Source: Pieris napi (Eukaryota; Arthropoda; Insecta; Lepidoptera; Pieridae). From it: DNA of 64,000 nucleotides. The stretch covers positions 3,916,501 to 3,980,500 of the forward strand of contig NC_062259.1 in the NCBI RefSeq assembly GCF_905475465.1. The letters are read 5' to 3'. The notes beneath the pieces were generated by a model. It saw only the letters and a program-made list of their open reading frames with translations. It had not been told where the DNA came from and searched no databases. The number at the start of each line of letters is the position of its first letter. The stretch's first letter is position 1. Of the stretch, positions 1-13,200 are shown one piece after another. A program made the translations under genes and the position numbers.

Positions 1-64
1 GAGAGCATCAAAGACCTTTTATAATTTCATTTTTAATAAACTATCATAGGCACTTTATACTTAC

Positions 65-3000
65 TTCGCTTATATTCACGCTGACATAGGACGGCGCCGC
101 ATTTTCTCTTACAGCTGCTTTTGGAACAGGATCAATCCCTTCAGGCAGAGGTATAGTTCCCGCCAATCTCGCATACTCAACGTCCATGCTACGTATAAAT
201 GGTGACGCAAGCGCTCTTTTCGCAGCATCACGATCCTCTTCATCATATGCTTGTAAGAGCATTTCCAAGGTTTGCATTTCGGGCACTTCGCAATTGTTAC
301 CCCATTCCTAATGAACCAAAATACATGGCCTAAACTTCACTGGCATTTGACATACAATTCGCAAATAAAATTACATAATAAACAGCAATATTGAATTGTT
401 AAAGGAGTATCAAAATAGTAAATTAAACATAGTGAAAAAATTTCTCCCCATACAACCATTATAGTAGGAGAGCTGGCACCAATTTTTGGGCAGGTATTTG
501 AGGCAAGCTGAAAACTTGTCACATACCTCTCCTATTATATTCCAACACGGAATTGCAGACCTGGCTGGTGAGTAGCGGGGCTAAATCAACCCCTACATTT
601 TTAAAAATATTAATTTTTTTCCCCAAAAATATATTTCAGGCAATACGCAATTTATATACACTTGGCGTCAAAAAAATCGCACCTTTCTTAAAATTCGTGT
701 CAAGCGGTTATAACTTCTAAGATCCTTCCTGTACCCTATCATTATTAGTATCATTTAAAAGCTTAATTAATAAGCTTTCAAAAAAATTATCATTTGTTTA
801 CGGAGAATCAAAAACCACAAATCATCAGCACTTTGATTAAAAAGTGGCGATGTACGCGTTTGGTGGCTCACTAATTATACCACCCTGGACGCGTATATAA
901 CGAGGGAGTAAAAGTCAATGATGGGTTATTCGCTATCCAGACGTCACAGAGGTCACTCCTGAAGAGCTTCGACAAGAAAAAACTCAGTGAAAATGGATAC
1001 CATGGCAAAGAAGCAGCTCAAGTGGTGGCCCTACTGCAAATCGGACTACGGCACGTTGAAGTTGCTCGGCAACTGAAAATCAGCAGATTTCGAGTGCAAC
1101 GGGTATACCAACGGTTCCAAGAGACTGGAGGTTACATCAGGAGACATGGATCCGGGAGACGTCGCTGCACTACCGTCAGAGGTGATCGCTCCATTGTGTC
1201 GACGTCTTTGCGGAACCGCTTCTTCAACGCTGTGGAGCTGCAGCAGCGGCTTTGAGCTACTCGAAGGACAGCTGACAGCGTCTCCACTATCAGAAGAAGG
1301 CTGTGAGAGAAGAATTTGCTGCCCCGGAGAGCTGCTACAGGCCCCCTATTGACTGCCATCCACCGGACGAAAAGGAAGCGATTTTACGAAACGCACGTGC
1401 CGTGGACATTCGACCAGTGGAGGAATATCCTGTTCTCCAACGAAACCCGAGTGTGCCTGTACACCAACAACATGCGTAAGAGAGTCTACAGGCGGCCAGG
1501 GGAGCGTTTCACACCAGCCTGGACCGTGGAAACCGTCGGGTATGGAGGAGGATCCTGCATGTTCTAGGGCGGTATTTCTATCGACGGCAAGACAGACCTC
1601 GTGTGCGTCTCCAGAGCTGGAGATCGTCGCGGTCAGGGGTCTCTGACTGCCCACCGGTATATCACCGAGGTTTTGGAGGAGCATGTGGTCCCATGTGCAG
1701 GTATTGTCGGCGCCAACTTCGAGTTCATGCCGAACATTCGAGCCTCGATTGTCAAGGACTACCTACGTCGAGTTGGCATCAAGGTTATGGACTGGCCAGC
1801 AAGAAGCCCCGACCTCAATCCTATCGAGCACCTCTGGGACGAGCTGAAACGGCGAGTTCGGGCCCGTAATCCAGCTCCTACCACTCTCGATGAGCTTAGA
1901 GATGCCGTCATCGAGGAGTGGGACAACATTCCCCAGGAACACGTCGTGACGCTCATCAGGTCCATGACTGACCGCTTGGAAGCTGGTTGGAGAGATAGAG
2001 GAGGCAACACTAAGTTTTAAGACTAATTTTTAAGGATTGTCATTGTTTATTTTTAATTTTTGTATTGTTCCTTTTATTTGTAATTTTGATCAGAATACAC
2101 ATTGTTTCACATTTTCACAGAATTTTCTTTTTTTATGGGGGTGGTGGCCAATTTCCTACCGTTTTCAAATAAGGGATTTCATTAGCTTTCAAATGATACT
2201 AATAATGATAAGGTACAGGAAGGATCTTCGGAGTTATAATCGCTTGACACGAATTTTAGGAAAGGTGCGATTTTTTTGACGCCGAGTGTATGTTGCAGAG
2301 TAATATTTAATAAATCCAAAAAAAAGCTCTCGGACCATTATGACATATTAAAAAAATATGAATAGTCTTTACCTTATAAGCCTTTTCAGCTGCCACAGCG
2401 TCGCCTCTAGCCAGTTGCACAAGGACAATGGCAACTGTAAGTCGTCCCACTGCCCCAGTATAACCTGATTCAAGGTGGAAGCCAATCTCACGTCTAAGGC
2501 TATCCAATGCTTCATCAAATCTCTCCAGTTTAACAAGAAGTCGGGACGCCTTGCTTATGTATTCTGTGCCTTGATGTTGAGAGCTTTCGACCTATTAAAG
2601 ACGTTTTTCATTTAAATTTTGTTATAGATAAAAGCTTTAAAAACCTCTGGTTACAATAATAGCAAGACATGGATGAATGACCTTATTATCGTGAATATCG
2701 CTCTATATTCATTTATAATAAGGTTTCGTTTCGTTTCCTTTGCTACTCATCGTCCTGTAGAGTTCAATACGACATTACCATAATCTTGTTGTTTACGTGA
2801 TGATTATTATGTATATTTGGAAGAGAAAGTTGTGTTGAGTAATGATATATATTTTTAAATAAACATAATAGATCAATGTATATAATAAATAACTTACCGA
2901 AGACACATCAGCTGCCTGCTGGAATAACTTGACAGCAAGCTCGGGAGCCTTCTCTTCAATAATCTTGGCGACTTTGTCTAGGACATTTGCGCCAGCATCT

Positions 3001-6000
3001 CCTGAACCATGTTGCTGGTACAAGCTGCTTGAATTGCATGCCATGTTGTACAACTGACATTAAAAAACTTGTATTATAGCCAACTACATAAATGTATTAT
3101 ATAAAAATATTTTTTGTACAAAACATTTAGTTGTGTATAATAACATTGAGCTAAAAAAATACGGGAGTACTAAAAATAAAAGAGGACTTTCATATAGCAT
3201 ACTGACGTATTCCCTATTACCAGAATAAAAACATAAGACATTCGGCGTTATAGCAAATCTAAAGGTGTTTTTTTTATGATATTACTTTACGGTAATTACT
3301 AAGTTAGTTTAAACACATTTTGGTAATAGAGAAAATGTATTAGAACTTTAATAGCTGGGGAGCCCAAGTGGGGATTTACTCCAGCGTGGCAGATTAATAT
3401 ACAGGGAGATACCTTGTACCCTTAGGATCAGATTAGTAAAAAAAAGTTAATGATCAGACTTTCTCGAGCGCATCAGATTAAGGTAGGCTAAGTTAGTTGC
3501 ATGCTAAATTGTCAGATCTGACAATATGCAAGTAACGTAAAGAAAGGGGAGGGCTGCAAAGTTGAAAAAAAAAACGTCATCTCGACATTCTCGAGCGTGG
3601 CTGATTTTTTTTTATTTTTAAGGAAATAATTCAAGGATGCCAAAAAATATATAATCTGACGATTTCCACAAGCCAAAGTCAGAATAATTCGTCGAAAAAG
3701 TTTAATACGTGCGGCTGCGTGATGCCTACATTAGTTTAAAAATATTAACTATGAGTAATATTAACATAAAGTGTGTATTTTGTAGTGAAACTACTTTGCA
3801 AAAATCAATAAAATTTACATTATAAACATTAGAAAAATGTATAAATATTTTAAAATATCGTCGAAGTAAACCGGTTCTTCCGGTTTTTTTTTTAATTTTC
3901 AACCCTTACGTACGACCACCCCCACCACGCAAAAAATCAGATTAACATACATACATTATTAAAAATCCGTAGGACATGGATGCTATCAATATCTGACGCG
4001 CTCGAGTATGTCCATGGCACAGTTTTTTGTTTTACATTTTTGAAAGTCTATAGCCGCTCCCCCCACCAATGAAAAGGTTTTTTTTTTATAAAACATTTTT
4101 TTCTTATAATTATCTAAGCTTCGCAACCCAATAGGTCTCCATGACGCTCAAGTAAATTCCCATTTAGCATCGTGGGCTCCCCTATAAGTAGTTCTATATT
4201 CAAAAAACTATTAAATTATTCGAAATCTATAAGTTATTTGAAAAACTTACTTCCTCAGGTGAAGACAACTCCTTGCTGACAATAACTGCATTCTCAATAG
4301 CCTTAGCAGCATGAAAGAATGAACGATTCTTCTCATATAGCTCTGCGGCCTTCATGTGACATTCCTTGGAGTTCTTTACATCACGGGATATGCGGTAACA
4401 TTGAGCTACAATAAAGCATATGTAAATTATTATAGAATAACTTATCTTTTCTTCGGCATAATGCTGATTTAATGTATAAAATATTGCTATTTGAAATACA
4501 TAATTTGTCATTTTTTTATCTCATCTTAATATAGGGTTGCCTGGAAGAAATCGCTTGTTAGCGATAAGGCCGCCCGTTGCCTTATAACTTTTGTAACCTG
4601 ATTTTTTTATTTTTGTTATGTGTATGTTTTTGATTAAGGTAATAAAGTATAAATAAATAAATAATATACATTACAAAAAGTTGTATTATTTATGGAAATG
4701 TAATGTAATTAATTAACACGTTGTAAGTATACATAATATATAGTACAATTTACATTATTAAATAAAAAGGAGGGCAACTAACATGTGAGAGACAAAAAAA
4801 ATAGACAATTCTGATCAATGTTATTTTTTGTTGTCGATGGACATCTGTGCTGTACTTTTTTGTGTCGTGTTAATGTGTTTAAGAAGAGTTCGTTTAGAAT
4901 TATTGTTTGTGTTACACCAAACAGGAAATTTCTCCGATGCCCTATTGAAGAGATATGGCGTCCTAGATCAGGATTTCCAATTTAAATATAATTTGAACAC
5001 CAAACAAAGCATTTTCTCTAGAGTTATTTTATATATTTATTTACATTTCGTTGATTTACTACAGAAAACAGTACAATAAAAAAGGAAGGTAACAAGGGGC
5101 CTAATAACGATATGCCTAGAAGAGATCGCCGCTTCAAGGCAATCATTGTCTAAAATAAAAATTATAAATAATTATCAGATAAGGCGAGCGCAAGACGTGC
5201 AAAACTACATAAGACATATTAGACAATACTAATGGAACAAAGCAAACAATTAAAACATATGTAAACTTTGAAAAGGACAATAATAAAAAAGTACACATGA
5301 ATCACGAATTTCAGATCAGTTAGTACAAACGTAAGGGATATGTCGTGGACAGTTAATTCTTGTACAGTAGAGATTTAAAGCAAGATGGAGAAGGAGCTAA
5401 GCAGGTAGGGACGAGAAATGAATTCCATAGCTTTACTGCAAAGATCTTAAAGGATTCACCAAGAAATAAAGAGTTATGAGATGAGATTTCAACGATATAG
5501 TTATCAGCTAGCTGTTACCTTTAAGTCGAGAGAACAAAAGTAAAGTGATATAATTTACCATTGATATCTTATTGTACCTATCAAGTATTAAAAATCTACA
5601 GCCTGAAATCTTATTTATCGTAATAAGCAAAAAATTCTATAATAAATCATGCTTATAGATATATTTTGTATACTTATTTATGAATATATAAAATAATGTC
5701 TCTTAATCAATTAAGTTTAGCTCAAATTCTTACATCAGGAAACTTTCTACCACTTGTTTTAATCACATTTAACTAATGAGTTTAGTTAGCATCAGAAAAA
5801 TACATATTTATTATCATATTTTAAGACATTTACTACTTTTATTTTAAACATTTACTGTTCTAAATTGAAACTCTTGTTTTTGTTATGTATATCTTAAATA
5901 AATAATTACATTACATACCTGCTTGACTGAATTCATCAGCAGCTGAATCATAGTCGGGCTTCCACTTCAGCAAACCAGTCTTTAAACTGTTAACAATGTA

Positions 6001-6658
6001 TTCTTAAAGGCATGATAATATGTGATACACCCAAAAGATAGTAAAATATTTAAGTAAGGTCAAAATCTGTTATAACAACATCAAAGGGACTACTCATATT
6101 TGGTTGAAAAAGCTATAGTTAAGCTATAGCTGATGTCTTTGTTATTAAGTACCTTATAAAATATAATTAAGCTGGGATCTTTGATTTTGGTCAATATAAC
6201 CGGTATCTTATTCTAAATGATGTTGTTGTAATCGGTTTCGACAGTATATGCCAAAGAGGGTATTGTACAGCCTACATGATCTTAACTCTTAGCGTGATCT
6301 TAAGATAATTAATCATCATCATTTAGTTACACGGCATGGATGCTTTTTGACGAAGCTGATATTGGTGTTGGAAAGCCAAAGAGAAATATAACAGAACTTG
6401 AGTTTACTCCCACTCACAATATATATATATACAAGTAATGATGGTGATAAAAATATCAATCAATAGCATATTTTCTTTGAATGAATAGTCACTGCGTATC
6501 CTAAAGGTAGTAAAATATAAATGCTTAAATAAGTCAAACTACATATCCATACAAGTAAAAAAATTACAAACGTTAAATTATAATAAAAAAATCTCTTTTC
6601 CCACTTACTATTTTTCTGCTGCTTTACAATGTTCCTGAGCCTCAAGAATTTTAGACAT
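65..6658 (-). CDS. NAPG: Gamma-soluble NSF attachment protein (gamma-SNAP), 3' end off window
   Basis: Gamma-SNAP couples NSF to SNARE complexes for their disassembly after membrane fusion. Coding exons, in transcript order on the minus strand: 6609-6658, 5919-5986, 4251-4405, 2898-3053, 2373-2591 and 65-307. Every join has GT/AG ends and the phases fit, giving 297 residues; the vertebrate protein is about 312. Family landmarks: YLKTGLLKWKPDYDSAADEF near residue 17, FFHAAKAIENA, KLFQQAADV, the ISKASRLLVKLERFDEA segment and the C-terminal QTLEMLLQAYDEEDRD. The helical TPR-like repeats expected of SNAPs are covered. Exon 65-307 ends at a strong donor (GTAAGT), so a short last exon should lie left of base 1; reading through would add only four residues and a stop. 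The start ATG at 6656-6658 opens MSKILEAQEHCKAAEK, as in the family. It is divergent from SMYD4. Identification is by family resemblance; the splice model is an inference. Confidence 0.92.
659..2288. mobile_element. Degenerate Tc1-like DNA transposon in a gamma-SNAP intron
   Basis: Terminal inverted repeats of roughly 110 bp begin CACTTGGCGTC on the left and end GACGCCGAGTG on the right. They are flanked by TA (657-658 and 2289-2290), the target duplication of the Tc1/mariner superfamily. The arms match closely for about 110 bp, including the stretch reading GATCCTTCCTGTACC on both sides. The interior is more GC-rich than the host intron and holds a broken transposase. It lies between gamma-SNAP exons 2373-2591 and 65-307, opposite in coding direction to the host gene. 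Confidence 0.9.
962..2020 (+). pseudogene. Broken Tc1-family transposase
   Basis: The reading starts with a helix-turn-helix region (GLRHVEVARQLKISRFRVQR) and a GRRR-type hook, then meets a stop at 1253-1255. Homology continues in another frame from about 1316 (TGPLLTAIHRTKRKR, TFDQWRNILFSNETR), stops at 1565-1567 after YGGGSCMF, and resumes to 2020. The final part keeps the DWPARSPDLNPIEHLWDE motif with the last catalytic acidic residue. The usual HDNARPH block carrying the middle catalytic aspartate is altered around 1729-1760 (reads FMPNIRASIV). At least one frameshift, an internal stop and the missing aspartate mean it cannot work as a transposase. Confidence 0.88.
4535..4672 (+). repeat. 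Non-LTR retrotransposon 3' tail (GGGTTGCCTGGAAGA type)
   Basis: GGGTTGCCTGGAAGAAATCG, a short hairpin-like stretch, GGCCGCCCGTTGCCT and a tail of TAAATAAATAAATA match the 3'-tail style of lepidopteran LINEs. A second, shorter relative lies at 12395-12480. No coding part remains. Confidence 0.6.
4820..5540. repeat. Dispersed repeat, copy 1, in gamma-SNAP intron
   Basis: From about 4820 the sequence matches 10232-10650 in the same direction. Shared blocks include TTTAGAATTATTGTTTGTGT, CCGATGCCCTATTGAAGAGA, ATCAGGATTTCCAATTTAAA and, after a less similar stretch, AGATCAGTTAGTAC. There is no clear coding content and no obvious terminal repeats. It may be a LINE untranslated end or an unclassified element; the outer limits are approximate. 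Confidence 0.6.
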
Positions 6659-7272
6659 TTTTGCAACTTTTACGATCAATCACTTGTATGTGGAAGACCA
6701 GTATGATTTCTCAAAAGTTTCAGCTTGAAAGGCCACAAAATCAATACAAAATCGTATACTGAAGTCTTTCAGACTTCTAAAGCTGAAAATTATAATGTCA
6801 AAATATAAGTGACCTTGATAAATGACTATGTCTGATAATACAGATAAGGGGAGAGTCCACAGGATAGGACGATATATATTATCATGGTTATCGCCGTTGT
6901 GTCTGTCTAACTTGTAAGATCTGTAAAACATATAAATAACCATATTATCATAGGTGGATGGTGCAACATGCATTAATGTAAGTATCGGAAAATAAAGGTT
7001 TTTGTGATTATTACTAAGGTGCAAATATTGTATCTTACTAAGACCTTAGTAGCATGCTCTGTGGTATGCCGTCATCATTTGACATCATAAGATTTCAGTT
7101 GACATTTTTAACAATTATTTACAGCACTCTGTGACTACGAAATACGAATTAAACAAGTAACAACTATGAACTAACAACACTTTTTTCAATGCGTACCGCT
7201 AAAACATAAATCATAATATTATCATAATTTAGACATATTGAGGTGTGAGTTATTATTATTAAAGTTACAACG
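6659..7272. promoter_or_regulatory. Shared divergent promoter region, gamma-SNAP / SMYD4
   Basis: About 0.6 kb separates the gamma-SNAP start codon (minus) from the SMYD4 start codon (plus). The sequence is AT-rich with no convincing TATA box in a fixed position and no long repeat. Both 5' untranslated regions and both promoters must lie here unless non-coding first exons lie further away. This is inferred from layout only. Confidence 0.5.
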
Positions 7273-10200
7273 ATGAGCGCATGTACCTATATATCACCGG
7301 ATTGTGCAAAGCAATGGGAAGTTTTATTGCTTCTGCTGTCTTCAGAAGAGAAAAACATCGACAGAACAACCGAAAATGAAATCGATACTATGAACTATTT
7401 TTATAACAATGAAGGTGTTAAGTAAGTATAGTTACCTAAATAAATTTGTACATCTAATTTACGTGCAATAGTTATTAGTTCCAAAAATCCCGTCGCTTAC
7501 TTAACGTAAATTTGTTGTAAGTATCAACTATACAGTCGCAAAGTTTTTATAAAATTAAGAAAACACCTTCAATATTCTCTTAAATATTATTGTCTGTGTA
7601 ACAACATTGTCGTAAAACGCTTCATTATTTACTACATTGTTAACATATTTCAGAAAAATACTGTTGCAATGGTTACATGAAATGAATTTATCATATGCAA
7701 GGAAGACATCTGAAAATGATACTGCACTAAAATGTAACCAAATTTCTTTTTTATGGAGACAACAAGGAAATGACAAGTATCATGCTAACTTAATAGATGA
7801 TAGCTACCAATGCTATTCCAAAAGTGTGATATATGCTAATCAGAATGATACTGAATATGCCTTAGCTCTTGCAAACAGATCCGCTGCTTTGCTTAGACTG
7901 AAACGTTTCAAGGTAAGGAAAGACAACATATTTTTTCTTAGTATACTGTAATGCAATATAAATTGAGTAAATGTGAGTCATAAGGGTTGGCAAATGAAAT
8001 ATGTAATCTATTTTCATAATATTTACAGAATAGCTAGCAACAATTTTACGGTGTTAAAACCAACACATTAAATTGAAAATAATAAATTTGAATTGTCCGT
8101 TCACATTACCGAACTATTTAAACTTAAATTTAGAATTGTGAAACATTAGTATTATTTTGTAGGAATGTATTGCCGATATAGATCTCTCCATTGCTAGTGG
8201 TTACAAGAGGGAGATGTTACATAAGTTGCTCTTACGAAAGGCTGATTGTTACATCGAGCTGAACCAGACTAAGAATGCCCAGGCATCTATTATACGTGCC
8301 TCAGAACATGCAATTTCTCTTAAACTGTCAGCTACTCAAATGGGTATGTCAGATTTATAAGTATATAACTTAAGTAAAAGTAAAGTTTCAAAAAAAACAT
8401 TTAAAAAAATCGCCCATAGTTCAAAAAACATATTTCTAGTGAGACTGTATTTATTTTACAGCTGAGTTTGAGCGTCATGTACGACTTTTGGAAAGGAAAA
8501 TACATACTGGAGAAGTTACACATACAATTGATGAATATAATGTTGTATTACCTGAATGTCGTAATGGTGTCAATCCACAATTCAATGCAGCGTCAATGTC
8601 AATAGAACTAAAGTATGTCTCTGATTTATATCCATGTTATGAGAAATAATTTAATGTCCATTTTTTTTTTATACTGCATCAAAACGGTTTTGTGACCATA
8701 TATATATGACATTATATATTACACATTAATAACTGAAGATACAAAAGAACATATAACTATATAATAATAATAATAATAATAAATCATTTTTGTTTATTAT
8801 TTAGGAACAACGACACAGTAGGACGTCATGTGATCGTGAAGGAGGCTTTAAAGCGTGGTGACGTTTTATTCTCCGAAGAACCTTACGCATGGGTCACGCT
8901 GCCTTCTGAAGATCCTGTATGTGACATGTGTTGCCAACCAGATATTAATCCATTACCGTGAGTCATTTAAAACAAAATTGTTATGCTTTAAAATGTTCTT
9001 TCTTAGAATGTCTTTTTATTTGGTCTACTTCTTCCAAGAAATTATAGCCATCGTAGATAAATTTATAAAAAATACTTAGCCATGAATGGCGGTTTAATTG
9101 AAATAAATTTTGTTTTTTAATATTATCTTTATAGCTAATAAAATAGTTTTATTAGCTACGAAATAGTATTCGATCTTTCAGCGTCGTTATATAGAGTTTA
9201 CACTGTATTATATGTATTAAAAATAAAGTTATATGTTTATTTCCCAGTTTTCAATTCTTAAAGTTCCTTAATACTAAAAGACATCTTATAACTAATATAA
9301 AAAAATAAAATAACCAAACGTTGTCCTGGGGTCATCTTAAAAATTAAAGTAAAGGAAAATCTTAAAAATTCATTCAAATTCTCAGGTCCTTATAACTATA
9401 TGTTACGCTCCCTTACTAGATGCTTTTTGGAAATTCCATCGCATCCTTTGTAGGCAATTCGTTTAGAATCTCCGCTATTAAGTTGTGGAATACGCTCACC
9501 GACTCCATACAATAGGCTACCTTTTAAAACTCTTCATTTCTTAACCATATCCTATCTCGCTCAATCGTGACTTTTGATATTCATTTAGTTCTTATTCTTT
9601 TGTATTTGCATTGTAATGCATGATGATGAGATTGGCTTTTAGTTTATTTTATTATTTTTTTTGGATTAAGTTTGATAACTTTGATAAATTTTGTATTTTT
9701 GTTGAAATGGTTATGCAGTTCTAGCACTTTACCATTAATTTTTTTTTAGGTTTTTCCTTACTGGCCGCCACTGTATCATTAATAATAATTTATGTTACTT
9801 GTATTTTTTTAATGTAACAAAATTTTAATAAATAAATAATAAAAATAAAACAAGGTTAATTTTTTCATTAAATTCTTTGTATTTTTGTGAATGTGTAAAT
9901 TCAGTTCGCAATAAAAAATGTCTCATTTCTTCCTCCACATATGAATAAGTATTTAATTTATCCTAAAATTTACATTGGTTTACGTTTCACTATTGATGAG
10001 TGACAAGTATAAGAAATTTGGTTAATGTTGATAATAGTTGGTGTCAAAAAAATATTAATATGTATTTTTTAGATGCAGCAGTTGTTCACGCAGCGTTTAC
10101 TGTAGTGAAGCTTGTAGGAGTAAAGCATATACCATGTTTCATAAGTGGGAGTGTGTCGGAGCTCAAAGTGACCTCTTCCCCACTATCGGCATCGCTCACT

Positions 10201-13200
10201 TGGCTTTACGGTATGGCATATTCTGATTAATGTTAATTTTTGCTGTCGACAGATGTCGGAGCTGTGCTTTCTTGTCTCGTGATTGATTTAAAACGTTTAG
10301 AATTATTGTTTGTGTTATATGAAACAGAAAATTTCACCGATGCCCTATTGAAGAGATATGGCGCTAAGACACAGATCAGGATTTCCAATTTAAATATAAT
10401 TTGAACACCAATCAAATCATTTTCTCTAGAATTATTGTATTTATTTATTTATACGCCTTTGCTGTTATATTTAACTACACTACAGTTAAAAAAAGTCATC
10501 CACTAGAAGCTTTTGTTTTGTTCCATTAGAATAAAACAAAGCAATTAAACCATAAAAAGAGTGAAAAGGGCAATCAAAACAGGACATGAAAAAGAAAAGG
10601 GCACTTTAATCACTATAATTTAGATCAGTTAGTACGTAATGACAGCAGAGATTGACACGTTTTTGTATGCAAACTTTATAAATATTTTCAATCTATTGTT
10701 CTCATTACAGGGTGCTGTTGATAAGTCAGTACCACGGTCTACCAACACCGATAAGTTTGGCAAAGCCCACAGCGTATGAACTTTTCAAGAGCTACAGTCA
10801 AGTTGACAAAATTGACATATACAGGGCTGAAACACCAGACTTCTACAGGATGTTCAATTTGGTTACAAACTTTGATAAGATGAACAATACCGATTATGTA
10901 CAGTATGCTGTGGTATGTATTTTTGATTCAAGTATTCTTCAACTTCCAACAGTCCAAGTTTCACGATTGTCATGGTCCAGTAATTTTAGAGATTTTTTTT
11001 AAATTGTAGACCGCAACAATGTTGATATTATACTTGGAGAGGTATACGTCATTCTTTGAGACGTTTGAATCGGGTCCATTGAGTGATAGGGAGAGGAAAA
11101 TGTTCGCGGCCGCTTTTATGTTACGATGTATGGGCCAACTTGTATGCAATGGACACGCGGCGTTAAGCCTTTCTACTTACGATGACGGAACTGGTATTGT
11201 ATACAAAAAGTATATTTATAGAAATATTTATTAACACCATATCATATATAATACATTTTCTACATTATAAAGTCAAGAAAAAAACATTTAATCATATAGG
11301 TAACACAATGTACACTTATGAACGTTAAAAAAAGAAATGTATATGAAATACTAACTTTACATTTAGTGACAGTTCTCAAATCAAGGTCGTAGAACGGAAG
11401 AGAAGAACTGGCAATAAAATCTCCGCTACTATTTTTAATGTTTACTAGTAATGAAAACCTATTAAAAAATTATTTATTCGCTTAATGCGATTAGGTATTG
11501 AATATGTCAAGGTTTTGATACCCTTCAATCTGTTTTATTCACGAAGAATTCGAATGAGAGGTGCCTGAACTCCTAGGTTGGTTTTTACAGATGGAATTTG
11601 GAAGATTGTGTTGATTTTAAACCTTGGGAATGAGAGACGACAATGTTAATATTCAGTTAGAGGTTACTGTTCTGTATTTAACCATTTTATAATGTGTATA
11701 AGAACGTAACGTAACGTAGCTACTTTAATATTAATTTTGACTAATTAACCCTAAGATTAGCTTTTACTTCTTTATTAATATTTTTTTACATTCTAGTTTA
11801 GTTTTTGTTTGTATATTTCTATACTCAGATTTTTCATTCCGTAAAATTCTGACATTTCATAGGTGTTGCTGCCAAAAAAGTTCACCGATAAAGGGACAAA
11901 TTTGACTTATTTGAGGGCCAAAAAAAATGTTACGATTTTTTTATGATTTACCTACAAAAAGGTAAATCTAAGTACTTTATATCGAATCAACTTTAATTAC
12001 TTTATTTCATTCTTTAGCTGGCATCACTATCTACTAATTCCAGGTTTAGTAAACCTTTTAAAAAAAATAAAATGTTATCTTTATTTGGCGTTTTTTTACT
12101 GTTTGTGATGAAAAGGGACGTAATTATTACTCGCCATTAAACCACTTTTAATGTGGAGCACAACAACTAACAATAAAATGTATGAATAGAATTAGATGTT
12201 CAGACTCGTATTGAAATTGAAAAATGGGCCCGGCCCAAAACAGTTTTGCCATCTCTGACATGTCAAATAATAATAGCTGTCAAAATTATACGGAATTAAA
12301 AATCAGAGTATAGTGTTATGAACATGTAATTTTATATTTTTGTGGTAATTATTTATGCACTTCTTGTACCATTCCCTCAGTAGGTATTTTCTATACTAGG
12401 GTTGCCAGAAAGGGCCGCCCGATGCCTAATAACTTATGTAACCTGTTTTTTATATGTATTTAACGTAACGTAAATAAATAATCACTGTGCGACTTTACTG
12501 TAAAATGTTAGTGTGCAAAGGTCTCTTTTCTTTTGTTTAAACTCCCAAGAAAAGATTTCTATATTCTTGCTTTCATCATCAGATGAGTCCTGCCCGTTCT
12601 ATGAAATACACGTTTTTCTAGGACGTACAGTTACCGAGAGAGAGGTGCGCCGTGCAACTGCCATATATCCCTCAGCTGCAATGATGAACCATTCTTGCGA
12701 CCCCAATATTATTAATACGTGAGTAAAAATATTTTTTAATATATTTCCTTTTACTAATAATGTACTATTTTAAGAACGAAAGAATTTTTGAAATTATATC
12801 CAATTCAGTAGTTTTTTACAAGCATACAAATTTTCACTTCATAATATTAGATCAACAGCGTTTTTAAGGCACTTTTTATCACGCACCAACACTCTGGGGA
12901 CCACCTACGCTTCGACTTAGGTCCTTCAAGAAAATAGTGTACCAATTCCTAAAAAAACAGCGACTTGCGAGCCTTCTATTAGTGTCTTATTATTATATTC
13001 TATTAGTGTTGTATTACTTCTATTAGATTGTATTAGTGTCTATAAAAAAACGAGTGAAAGTCGTTTAAATACTGATTAGTAGGTACTTCTTATATTAGTT
13101 CTACGATATCGTATCTAGTTTTTTCTTCAAATTACGGATGTTGGTGCTTAGTAAATTTTACGATGATAAAAAGTGAGTCAAAAACAACTTCAATGCCTAT

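Noticed and set aside
44..64. Gamma-SNAP ending by read-through to the stop at 44-46
   Set aside because: A strong GTAAGT donor precedes it and the family has about 15 more residues, so a spliced final exon off-window is more likely.
1132..2010. Minus-strand open frames across the Tc1 element
   Set aside because: They are antisense shadows of the GC-rich transposase coding strand.
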